From the NCBI GenBank assembly GCA_035534575.1, contig DATLRT010000021.1, positions 1 through 5,923 on the forward strand: a stretch of DNA of 5,923 nucleotides, written 5' to 3'. Below, piece after piece: positions 1 through 5,504 of this stretch. The stretch's first letter is position 1. Each line of letters begins with the position of its first letter. The stretch is from JAGWFU01 sp035534575. GTDB taxonomy: Archaea > Micrarchaeota > Micrarchaeia > Micrarchaeales > Micrarchaeaceae. The position numbers and the translations under genes are program-made. A model generated the notes under the pieces. It did not search any database, was not told the origin of the DNA, and saw only the letters and a list, made by a program, of their open reading frames with translations.

Positions 1-585
1 CGCGAACGCGTCGTTCATAGGCAGGTTAGGCACCAGCTTTACCAGCCTGTTGTTGTCGAGTATGATTACGCTGTCGCTCGACTTCCTCAGCTTCTGGATT
101 CCCTCCTCGGCCTTTACCTTCCTTACCCTCTCCAAGTCGAATGGGTATGTGACCATCGAGATGACGATCGCTCCCTGCTCCTTGGCTATCTGGGCGGCTA
201 CCGGGATTGATCCCGTACCGGTACCACCTCCCATTCCCGCGCACAGGAATACAAGCTGAGCACCCTGGAATACGTTCTCGAGCAGATTCCTGTCGACCTC
301 TGCCGCCTTTGCTCCGGCATTCGGGTCTCCTCCGGCTCCGAGTCCCCTTGTTAATGTCTTTCCGATCAAGACCTTCTTGATTCGGTCGTCAATTATCTTG
401 AAGTGCTGTGCATCCGTGTTAACCGCAACGAATTCAGTGCCCTTTACACCGACCTTCATCAGCCTGTTAATTATGTTGCAACCTGCGCCTCCGAATCCTA
501 CAGTCACAATCTTTATCTGTGTGGAGCTGAACGGCTCCTCCGAGTCCTTCGACTGACCTAGTATTTCACTTACCATGTCGTTCAT
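1..585 (-). CDS. ftsZ: Cell division GTPase FtsZ, FtsZ2-like, C-terminal part missing (cut by window edge)
   Basis: Tubulin-like GTPase that polymerises into the division ring at mid-cell. The first 195 residues are visible and cover most of the GTP-binding domain: glycine loop VGFGGAGCN at residues 29-37, NTDAQ at 56-60, GLGAGGDP at 81-88, tubulin signature GGGTGTGS at 119-126, TYPF at 146-149, and a guanine-contacting LDNNR at 176-180. The catalytic T7 loop and C-terminal domain lie beyond the left edge. The phrases KEQGAIV, VKAEEG and LDNNRL.. VPNLP recall euryarchaeal FtsZ2 rather than FtsZ1; this subtype call is from memory of the families and is moderate. The start at 585 is chosen because the TATA box at 616-623 predicts transcription from about 593; the ATG at 576 is a possible alternative, and the ATG at 596 is out of frame and stops after four codons. 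No convincing Shine-Dalgarno sequence precedes it. It seems to be a separate transcription unit downstream of the surface-protein genes. Confidence 0.95.
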   Translation of the reverse strand, partial: MNDMVSEILGQSKDSEEPFSSTQIKIVTVGFGGAGCNIINRLMKVGVKGTEFVAVNTDAQHFKIIDDRIKKVLIGKTLTRGLGAGGDPNAGAKAAEVDRNLLENVFQGAQLVFLCAGMGGGTGTGSIPVAAQIAKEQGAIVISMVTYPFDLERVRKVKAEEGIQKLRKSSDSVIILDNNRLVKLVPNLPMNDAFA

Positions 586-615
586 GTAATCGCCATTACT
601 ACATAACCAGAATAG

Positions 616-623
616 CTTTAAAA
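616..623 (-). promoter_or_regulatory. TATA box (box A) for ftsZ
   Basis: On the minus strand this reads TTTTAAAG inside an AT-rich spacer. Its centre is about 26 bp upstream of position 593, the usual archaeal TATA-to-start distance, which leaves a leader of only about 8 nt before the ATG at 585. It sits inside a short inverted repeat (GCTTT-T-AAAGC, 615-625), which may be chance. A second AT-rich stretch (ATATATCC, about 642-649) is too far upstream to suit this start. Confidence 0.6.
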
Positions 624-744
624 GCCTTTTGTTTTTCCGAGGATATATGGCATACTTGATAAGGAAATGACACTTTGGTGTGAATGCCTTCCTAGTTGTA
701 TATTTGGGTAAAAGATATCATATCAAAGTATCCAAATTTCGGGC

Positions 745-750
745 AAAAAA
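745..750 (-). terminator. T-run transcription terminator candidate after the surface-protein gene
   Basis: Six consecutive T on the minus strand lie 20 bp after the TAA stop of the 892-aa gene, preceded by a GC-rich CTG-repeat stretch and followed by further T-rich sequence. Archaeal RNA polymerase can stop at T-tracts without a hairpin. No strong stem-loop is visible, so this is only a candidate. Confidence 0.4.
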
Positions 751-770
751 TCAGCAGCAGCGCAGCGATT

Positions 771-3449
771 TTAGTGCGTCCAGACTCGGGTTATTAACTG
801 CCCCGGTGAGCTGCTGCTCGACCCGTTACATCCTGCATGCCCAGGTCGTGCAACAGTCCCATAGGTGCAGCCAGTCCCATCTGAAGCGCCTCCTGTGCCG
901 CCACAAGCTCCCGCGCCTCCTGCGCCGCCTGCTGCCCCGGAGTAACTGTTGCCGCAGTAGCCGCTAGCTCCGGCACCGCCTCCTCCGCCTCCTCCGCCGT
1001 TGCCGGCATTCCCGCCATTGCTAAACGTCGTGCCGGGCCAGTAACTTGGGTTACCTACGCCCCCGCTGCCGCCAGAGCCGCTTGCGCCGCCGGTAACAGC
1101 TACAGTCCCTTGCGTCAACAATGTGGTGTACGCCAAGAGTACTGTTCCTCCGTTTCCGCCGGAGCCGCCTCCTCCGCCTCCCCCTCCGCCGCCCCAGTAA
1201 TATTGGTACTGTCCGTTACTGCTGCTTCCCACTGCTTGAGTGCCGGGATTACCGTTCACGCCTGGCTTGCCGCTTGCGTCGAACAGCCCAGAGTTGATAA
1301 TGTTGCCAGAGTATATCTCTACGATTCCGCCGCCGTTGCCGCCGGATCCTCCAGCACCATTGTTGGAATCAGCGGTGCCGGGTCCGTAGCCACCGTTGCC
1401 GCCGCCTACGCCGCCGTGCCCACCACCCAAACCGACTCCGAGATATTTGCTCGTTCTTGATCCTCCTGCGGTTCCTGCGCCGCTCGCTGCGCCACCTGCT
1501 CCGGAGTCATAAGCGTCGGTAACGGTGCCGGCGTTGGTGAACGTGTTGTTAGCCTGCATGTAGAAACCATTCTCATTGACGATAACGCCGTTGTTCACCA
1601 TTATCGAGTTGCCTGCAACCACGTTGCAGGTCAGCGCCACCGATGATGAATAGATAGCGTCTCCTGGATAGTTGCCGCAGCCGGGATTATAGGTTATCAC
1701 ATGAGCGAAGCTGCCTGTTTCGGATATCGCGCTACTCATCATCACTGTGGTAGGGTTTGCCGCGCCGTTGTATGAGCCCGCTCCGGTGCCTGCCCATGAT
1801 ATGAAGCTGTATCCGGAGTTGGGCGTCCCGGTTATGGTGGGCGTTGCTCCGGAGTTGTACCAGCCGCTGGAGGGCGATATCGCTCCATTGGATCCGGGCG
1901 CCATAGTGAGATAGTACTGCTTTGCGTATGTGAGCGGCTGTGCGGTTGATCCTGATGCGGTTGATATGGAGCCCGATGGTGGGGATGGAGAGTACTGGCA
2001 TCCGGTCCCGCAGGATATTCCGGTGTTTGTGCTCCACGAATATGATGCAGGAACAAGGTTGTTGAATGTTATGGACGCCCCCGTTGAGGACAGAATGTTG
2101 CCGTTTAGAGTTACTGACCATGAGGTACCGCCAGCGAGTCCGGACTCTGTGAACACCACGTTGGTCACGTAAGTGGATGTCTCGCTTACCGGCGAGTCCA
2201 TTGTGACAGAAGCTGATGATGATGCGCCAGTGTAGGATACAGTTCCAGTGCCTGTCCATCCGTTGAACTGGAATCCCGAGTTGGCTGACTGGCTGATCGG
2301 CACAACGGTGTTTGAGTTGTACCAGTTGTTCGTAGGCAATACGCTACCCCCAGTGTTGGCGGCCATTGTGAGATAGTACTGTGATGTGCAATTGATTGTT
2401 ATGGTTGTATTTGAGCCGGCGGTGCATACCGAACCTGTCCCTCCAGATACTATGCTGCACTGGCCTCTTATTAATGAGTTGACTATCACGGGGTTGTTGA
2501 TGTCGCAGCTGTGCACAGTGTTGGACGCCCATGTGAACGTTTGGGATGACAACTGTGGACAGGTGTACCCAATGCCGTCTATGGTTATTATCTGGCCCGC
2601 TGAGGCGCAGTAAGGGAAGTTGATGTTGAACCTTACGTTGAATGCCGGTATAAACTGCACCACTGTAATAGCATTCAGACCTGCATATGAAGCGGTCACA
2701 AGAACGTTGCCCGCTTTGTTGCCGCTGATATAGCTCAGCGCCTTTCCCGTGGTATTAGTCGTAGTGTAGTTAGGGCTTATGGTGTATCCGAGGACATTGG
2801 CTGTGAAGTTGACTGTTGCGCCGCGGAGCGGATATCCAAGAAGTTTTACTGTTGCGATAAGGGGATCGCCGGCGTTGTTTGCGGCTTGTGTGATGTTTTG
2901 AACCGTAAGCGTGATCATCGTATTGGTCCCTATTAAGGGCTCGACGTGAGAGCTGAAATCGCCGGCGTAAGTTTCCCTTTGCGCCCCTGCGCAGAGATTA
3001 GACCCTGAGTAGTTCGGGTTCAGGCCGCAGTATGTTGCATTGAGGTACAGCTTACCCGCAAGGAACTGACCAAGCGATGTTTGTGTCGAGAGCGGAAGGA
3101 CGCACACCATTGAGCCCGCTGCGAGCGCGTAGTTTGGAGAGCAGGCGATGCCGGTGCTGTTCGCGCCATTGAGCTGGACGAACAGGTATGGATTGGCGAG
3201 CGGATACGGCTGCGAGTTTGTTAGGAACAGCGCCACTGTTGTGGCGTGTGTGGTCGGGTTTACGCCAATGACCATCGCATTGCAGTGCACGCCTGTGACG
3301 AATATGCACGATGCAGGAACTATGGTTGATGGGGTAGTGGCATAGAGATAAAGTAAGGATGTTATTATGCCCACTATCAGTATAGCCCAGCCATAGGTGG
3401 TAAGGTACTCCATGGCAGACTGCGCTTTTAGCGGGTTTTTGAATTTCAT
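771..3449 (-). CDS. Large pilin-like surface protein with class III signal peptide, InlB-B-like repeats and poly-glycine tail (892 aa)
   Basis: Not a recognised named gene; probably a secreted, cell-surface adhesin or filament component. The N-terminus KNPLKAQSAMEYL is an archaeal class III (prepilin) signal, with predicted cleavage between A9 and Q10 and the pilin Glu at position 14, then a hydrophobic helix at about 20-36. Residues 45-165 are a Cys-containing beta-rich region. Residues 178-268 resemble a bacterial Ig-like (invasin-type) domain, and 270-356 are Cys-rich. An InlB-B-like repeat lies at 357-427, an FTESGL module at 431-510, and a second InlB-B-like repeat at 511-582. Beta rungs follow, then a tail at about 648-860 that is about 41% glycine. 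There are 20 Cys and about 11 N-glycosylation sequons. No C-terminal membrane anchor is present, so attachment would be through the N-terminal helix. The ATG directly follows the TAG of the upstream gene with no clear Shine-Dalgarno sequence, so translation is probably coupled. Typical pilins are far shorter. Function is inferred from architecture only. Confidence 0.88.
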   Translation of the reverse strand: MKFKNPLKAQSAMEYLTTYGWAILIVGIITSLLYLYATTPSTIVPASCIFVTGVHCNAMVIGVNPTTHATTVALFLTNSQPYPLANPYLFVQLNGANSTGIACSPNYALAAGSMVCVLPLSTQTSLGQFLAGKLYLNATYCGLNPNYSGSNLCAGAQRETYAGDFSSHVEPLIGTNTMITLTVQNITQAANNAGDPLIATVKLLGYPLRGATVNFTANVLGYTISPNYTTTNTTGKALSYISGNKAGNVLVTASYAGLNAITVVQFIPAFNVRFNINFPYCASAGQIITIDGIGYTCPQLSSQTFTWASNTVHSCDINNPVIVNSLIRGQCSIVSGGTGSVCTAGSNTTITINCTSQYYLTMAANTGGSVLPTNNWYNSNTVVPISQSANSGFQFNGWTGTGTVSYTGASSSASVTMDSPVSETSTYVTNVVFTESGLAGGTSWSVTLNGNILSSTGASITFNNLVPASYSWSTNTGISCGTGCQYSPSPPSGSISTASGSTAQPLTYAKQYYLTMAPGSNGAISPSSGWYNSGATPTITGTPNSGYSFISWAGTGAGSYNGAANPTTVMMSSAISETGSFAHVITYNPGCGNYPGDAIYSSSVALTCNVVAGNSIMVNNGVIVNENGFYMQANNTFTNAGTVTDAYDSGAGGAASGAGTAGGSRTSKYLGVGLGGGHGGVGGGNGGYGPGTADSNNGAGGSGGNGGGIVEIYSGNIINSGLFDASGKPGVNGNPGTQAVGSSSNGQYQYYWGGGGGGGGGGSGGNGGTVLLAYTTLLTQGTVAVTGGASGSGGSGGVGNPSYWPGTTFSNGGNAGNGGGGGGGGAGASGYCGNSYSGAAGGAGGAGACGGTGGASDGTGCTYGTVARPGHAGCNGSSSSSPGQLITRVWTH
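1077..1166 (-). repeat. Glycine-rich beta-rung repeat, copy 2
   Basis: Residues 762-791: the same GSGGNGG lead-in as copy 1, then an alternating hydrophobic segment ending LTQGTVAVTGGASG. It begins at the last glycine of the ten-glycine run. Similarity to copy 1 is clear at the lead-in and conservative in the strands, with a one-residue shift. Confidence 0.55.
1260..1349 (-). repeat. Glycine-rich beta-rung repeat, copy 1
   Basis: Residues 701-730: GSGGNGG followed by a strand-turn-strand segment ending INSGLFDASG. It pairs with copy 2 at 1077-1166. A more divergent relative (TNAGTVTDAYDSG) sits near residues 638-650. The N-x-G-hydrophobic-x-A/V-x-G pattern is typical of beta-helix rungs. Confidence 0.55.
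1704..1919 (-). repeat. InlB-B-like repeat, copy 2, of the surface protein
   Basis: Residues 511-582: QYYLTMAPGSNGAISP, then GWYNSG, SGYSFISWAGTG and SETGSF. The opening 20 bases (1900-1919) match those of copy 1 (2362-2381) at 19 of 20 positions, while the rest has diverged at the DNA level. Confidence 0.7.
1920..2159 (-). other. FTESGL surface module between the two InlB-B-like repeats
   Basis: Residues 431-510 open with VVFTESGLAGGTSWSVTLNG and contain a short Cys pair at 480/484. FTESGLPxGTSWSV segments recur in large surface proteins of Thermoplasmata and related archaea, usually next to repeats like those here. It is probably a beta-sandwich spacer. The family link is from memory and no profile search was run. 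Confidence 0.55.
2169..2381 (-). repeat. InlB-B-like repeat, copy 1, of the surface protein
   Basis: Residues 357-427 start QYYLTMAANTGGSVLP and continue with NWYNSN, SGFQFNGWTGTG and a SETSTY ending. This matches the divergent InlB B-repeat pattern (Y-x-L-x-x..G-G-x-V-x-P..W-Y..G-x-x-F-x-x-W-x-G) seen in many surface proteins. It aligns along its whole length with copy 2. Confidence 0.7.
3342..3449 (-). other. Class III (prepilin-type) signal peptide and hydrophobic helix of the surface protein
   Basis: Residues 1-36. A short basic leader with Lys at 2, 4 and 8 precedes Q10-S-A-M-E14-Y, followed by an uninterrupted hydrophobic stretch (WAILIVGII...). This matches the archaeal Q-x-x-x-E pilin signature cut by EppA/PibD-type prepilin peptidases. 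After cleavage the helix would either stay in the membrane or pack into a filament core. Confidence 0.75.
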
Positions 3450-4079
3450 CTATCCACTGTAGTTCGCTATTACAGTGCCGGATGAGTCCATTACCAGGTA
3501 CTCGGAGTAGGTGGCGCGATTCGCAGTGTAGTTGACAAGCCATACATTTGTGAAGTTCCTGCTGGATCCGGTCACCGAAGAGTTTAGCATCGTGTAGAAC
3601 TTGGAGTGGACTACGGTGTTGTTGTAGCCGTAGGCGGATACGTATGTCGACACAGACTTGGGGCTCTCGTTGTACGATCTTGCAGTTGCAATCAGGGGAG
3701 AGCTTATGACATATGAGGGCGCGTCTGACATACCATAGATAACGCACTTTGTAGTGTAAAGATTGTCAAGGCTCGGAACCAGCCCAGTCGCCGGGTAGTC
3801 GAACCCCTGTATAAGTAGGGTGGGGCACGGCCTAGTGGCGTTGTAGACTATGCTGAGCACTATGTCCCAGCTTCCCGTCTGCAGCCTTGATGGCGAGACG
3901 TTTATGGTCGTTATGTTTGCGGATGGGTTCATCTCGATGAGGTCGCTCTTCACGAACTGCACCGCCTGGTCGGATGTGACCGCAGTGCTGCCTTTGGCGT
4001 GCTGGAACAATATGAAGCCAATCCCGGCTACCACTATCAGTACGACAACGATGATGCCGACTTTCAAGAACAGGTCCAT
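3450..4079 (-). CDS. Membrane-anchored extracytoplasmic protein of unknown function (209 aa)
   Basis: I do not recognise a named family. An N-terminal signal-anchor helix (about residues 5-25, VGIIVVVLIVVAGIGFILF) is followed by an outward-facing domain of about 180 residues. That domain has exactly two Cys (85 and 112), which could form a disulfide, and nine N-glycosylation sequons (for example N55, N80, N166, N206). The C-terminus VWLVNYTAN..VMDSSGTVIANYSG loosely resembles the last strands of a PepSY-type domain, a weak inference. It opens a two-gene unit: its TAG stop is immediately followed by the ATG of the 892-aa surface protein, suggesting coupled expression and a possible role in anchoring or assembling that protein. 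The TATA box at 4102-4109 is placed so that transcription would begin at or next to this ATG, making the mRNA leaderless. A GGGAG one base before the ATG is too close to act as a ribosome site. Confidence 0.85.
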   Translation of the reverse strand: MDLFLKVGIIVVVLIVVAGIGFILFQHAKGSTAVTSDQAVQFVKSDLIEMNPSANITTINVSPSRLQTGSWDIVLSIVYNATRPCPTLLIQGFDYPATGLVPSLDNLYTTKCVIYGMSDAPSYVISSPLIATARSYNESPKSVSTYVSAYGYNNTVVHSKFYTMLNSSVTGSSRNFTNVWLVNYTANRATYSEYLVMDSSGTVIANYSG

Positions 4080-4101
4080 GCTCCCAACTTCTCTGCTAAA
4101 A

Positions 4102-4109
4102 GATATATA
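4102..4109 (-). promoter_or_regulatory. TATA box for the two-gene envelope operon
   Basis: On the minus strand this reads TATATATC, centred about 26 bp upstream of the ATG at 4079. The predicted transcription start falls on or beside the start codon, so the mRNA would be leaderless. It lies in the 55-bp gap after the carbamoyltransferase stop, marking a new transcription unit, although read-through from upstream is possible because no terminator is evident there. Confidence 0.6.
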
Positions 4110-4134
4110 GCTATCACTTAGGCGAGGCTGCTCC

Positions 4135-5031
4135 CTACTGTCCGGAAAGATAAAGCACTACCGCTTTTCCAATGACTAATTTGTTGCCCGCCTGTTGCCA
4201 TACTATGCTTTGCTTGCCTTCAAGCACATCGGCAGTTATCTCCATGCCCCTATGCGCGGGAAGCGGGTGCATGACAAGCGCGTCCCTCTTTGCGTATGAG
4301 AGAGCCTTCTTGTTAAGCTGGTATGGCGCGAACAGCTTTTGCCTCTTGAGCTTGCCAGCCTCGTCGCCCATGCTCACGAATGTATCGGTGTAAACTATGT
4401 CGGCTCCAGCGAGACCCTGAGCCATGGAGTTGTAAATGTCCACCTTGCCGTACTTCCTGGCCTCCTTAAGGTATCTCGGGTTTGGCTCGAATCCCTTTGG
4501 ACCCACAAGGCTTGTGCTTGCGCCCATCTTCGCCGCGGTGACCATCAGCGAGTTTGCAGTGTTCTGCGCTATGTCACCCACAAATGCGATTCTCAGTCCC
4601 TTCATCCTGCCTTTCTGTTCCATTATGGTGTACACGTCAGCGAGTGCCTGCGTAGGATGTTCTAGATGGGTGAGCGCGTTGATGATCGGAACCGATGACC
4701 CCTCTGACATAGCCATAACGTCGTCTTGTTCCCTCGTCCTGACAGCAATGATATCCGCGTAGGAGCTTATCACCCTCGCGGTGTCTTGAAGGGTCTCTCC
4801 CCTTGACAGCTGCGATGTGCGTGTGTCGACGTATATGGAAGACCCGCCCATCTGGGCCATCCCGACCTCCAGTGATATCCTTGTCCTGGTGGACGGCTCG
4901 TCGAAGAGCAGAACCATAATAGGATGGTCCTCGAACACGGGCATATCGCCCGCCGATATGCGCTTCGCTAAGGAGAATATTTTTTCTATTGAGGTTTTTG
5001 AAAGGTCGATGGAGCTGAGGAGGTGCTGCAT
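4135..5031 (-). CDS. argF: Ornithine carbamoyltransferase-like enzyme (298 aa)
   Basis: Carbamoyltransferase of the OTCase/ATCase family. The family reaction transfers carbamoyl phosphate to an amino acid; ornithine to citrulline is most likely here, in the cytoplasm. The carbamoyl-phosphate loop STRTR is at residues 47-51, with H125-P-T-Q128 and R98 in VRTR. The ornithine side looks OTCase-like: GDIAQNTANS at 152-161 (N156), and D215 followed by SMGDE at 220-224. The length is close to that of typical OTCases. Two features are odd. The usual HCLP ornithine-contact motif is HPLPAHRG (255-262), with Pro at the Cys position, and the usual HPCQ is HPTQ; both substitutions are normal in ATCase. 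The amino-acid substrate is therefore less certain, and the symbol is provisional. The ATG follows the upstream TGA with zero gap, so translation is probably coupled. The role could be anabolic (arginine synthesis) or catabolic (arginine deiminase pathway); the window does not say. Confidence 0.88.
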   Translation of the reverse strand: MQHLLSSIDLSKTSIEKIFSLAKRISAGDMPVFEDHPIMVLLFDEPSTRTRISLEVGMAQMGGSSIYVDTRTSQLSRGETLQDTARVISSYADIIAVRTREQDDVMAMSEGSSVPIINALTHLEHPTQALADVYTIMEQKGRMKGLRIAFVGDIAQNTANSLMVTAAKMGASTSLVGPKGFEPNPRYLKEARKYGKVDIYNSMAQGLAGADIVYTDTFVSMGDEAGKLKRQKLFAPYQLNKKALSYAKRDALVMHPLPAHRGMEITADVLEGKQSIVWQQAGNKLVIGKAVVLYLSGQ

Positions 5032-5493
5032 TCAATTACCAAAGATTGATCCGAAGCCAGCGTTCGCAATCTCCTCCTCGTGTGCAATCTTTGCGATTAC
5101 CTTGTCCTCGTCCGCCTTCTGCGCCCTCTTCAGGCTCTTGAACTCCTTTGCGAACTTCTCGTCCGCGCCGTTGAGGAACTCCTCCGAGGCACTTATGTAG
5201 AGGTAGACCTTGTCGCCGTCTATATCGACAGATGCGGCATCGCGCATCCTGCAGTCCTGCTTCCAGAATATTAGGTTGAGCAGCTTGTCTGCCCTGATCT
5301 TGGCGAGCTTCTCCGCGCGCTCTGCCTCGTCCTTTGCCATTGCCGCCTTGTCCTCCGCACTCATCGACTTTACGTCCTTGTCGTTGTACTTGCTAGGAGG
5401 AAGCAGGTTAGAATCTGTGTACGGGTCGTACTCGAGCGCCCTCTTGAGCTGCTCTACCTCGGCCCTGTCGCACTCGTATACCCTTATGGGCAC
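5032..5493 (-). CDS. Unknown charged alpha-helical protein between rps8e and the carbamoyltransferase gene (153 aa)
   Basis: I do not recognise the family. The protein is soluble, without signal peptide or membrane segment, and rich in Lys, Glu, Asp and Ala. An N-terminal PIRVYECDRAEVEQL part is followed by a Pro-containing linker (about 23-38). A long charged helix, possibly a coiled coil, spans about 45-77. A short hydrophobic strand segment (VYLYISASEEF, 96-106) and a second long charged helix lead to a glycine/phenylalanine tail, GFGSIFGN. Neither ATG nor a long leader is available. The start is set at GTG 5493 because the Shine-Dalgarno AAGGTG (5499-5504) lies 5 nt before it; the TTG at 5496, one codon earlier, has only 2 nt of spacing. 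The gap to rps8e is 9 bp and the TGA stop abuts the next gene, so it is co-transcribed with both. A translation- or RNA-linked role is only a guess from its neighbour. Confidence 0.8.
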   Translation of the reverse strand: MPIRVYECDRAEVEQLKRALEYDPYTDSNLLPPSKYNDKDVKSMSAEDKAAMAKDEAERAEKLAKIRADKLLNLIFWKQDCRMRDAASVDIDGDKVYLYISASEEFLNGADEKFAKEFKSLKRAQKADEDKVIAKIAHEEEIANAGFGSIFGN

Positions 5494-5498
5494 CAAGA

Positions 5499-5504
5499 CA
5501 CCTT
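5499..5504 (-). promoter_or_regulatory. Shine-Dalgarno site deciding the GTG start of the 153-aa gene
   Basis: On the minus strand AAGGTG overlaps the TAA stop of rps8e and matches the anti-Shine-Dalgarno end of archaeal 16S rRNA (complement of CACCT). Spacing is 5 nt to GTG 5493 but 2 nt to TTG 5496, which favours GTG. Confidence 0.6.

Larger units (their letters stand above)
586..770. other. AT-rich intergenic spacer between ftsZ and the surface-protein gene
   Basis: This 185-bp non-coding stretch is clearly more AT-rich than the flanking genes. On the minus strand it holds the end of the envelope operon (T-run at 745-750) and the start of the ftsZ unit (TATA box at 616-623). A GATATCATATC palindromic stretch near 714-726 has no evident role. 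A plus-strand open frame starting at 680 runs into the antisense of the glycine-rich gene and is not credible. Confidence 0.6.
870..1508 (-). repeat. Glycine-rich low-complexity tail of the surface protein
   Basis: Residues 648-860 contain 87 Gly in 213 positions, mostly GG/GGN/GGS/GGA strings. The longest pure runs are ten glycines (residues 753-762, 1164-1193) and eight (818-825, 975-998). Codons within the runs are mixed GGC, GGA, GGG and GGT, so this is not a simple trinucleotide expansion. Such tails can form extended polyglycine II bundles or loops on a beta-solenoid. Confidence 0.85.

Noticed and set aside
714..726. GATATCATATC palindromic stretch as an operator
   Set aside because: Short, AT-rich and far from the predicted ftsZ start; such palindromes arise by chance in this composition.
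680..967. Plus-strand open frame starting in the 586-770 spacer
   Set aside because: Most of its length is antisense to the glycine-rich tail; no TATA box or Shine-Dalgarno sequence at a fitting distance and no known domain.
1110..1460. Plus-strand Ala/Ser-rich open frame of 116 codons
   Set aside because: Antisense of glycine codons reads as Ala/Ser/Pro, so stop codons are rare there by composition; no promoter or ribosome site.
870..1508. GCC/TCC-rich repeats as a CRISPR array or DNA tandem repeat
   Set aside because: No regular repeat-spacer period; the pattern is explained by mixed glycine codons on the minus strand.
1732..2259. 175-codon minus-strand open frame inside the surface-protein gene
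   Set aside because: His/Arg-rich shadow of the InlB-B/FTESGL coding region; no start signal and no recognisable motif.
3052..3747. 231-codon minus-strand open frame spanning the junction of the two envelope genes
   Set aside because: It overlaps both well-supported genes in another frame, has Cys/His/Arg-rich composition typical of a shadow frame, and shows no domain.
4436..4762. Plus-strand open frames opposite the carbamoyltransferase gene
   Set aside because: Antisense shadows of a gene with clear catalytic motifs; no independent evidence.
4135..5031. Aspartate carbamoyltransferase (pyrB) as the primary call
   Set aside because: HPTQ and HPLP are ATCase-like, but the D-x-x-x-SMGDE loop and AHRG segment are characteristic of OTCase, so OTCase-like is better supported.
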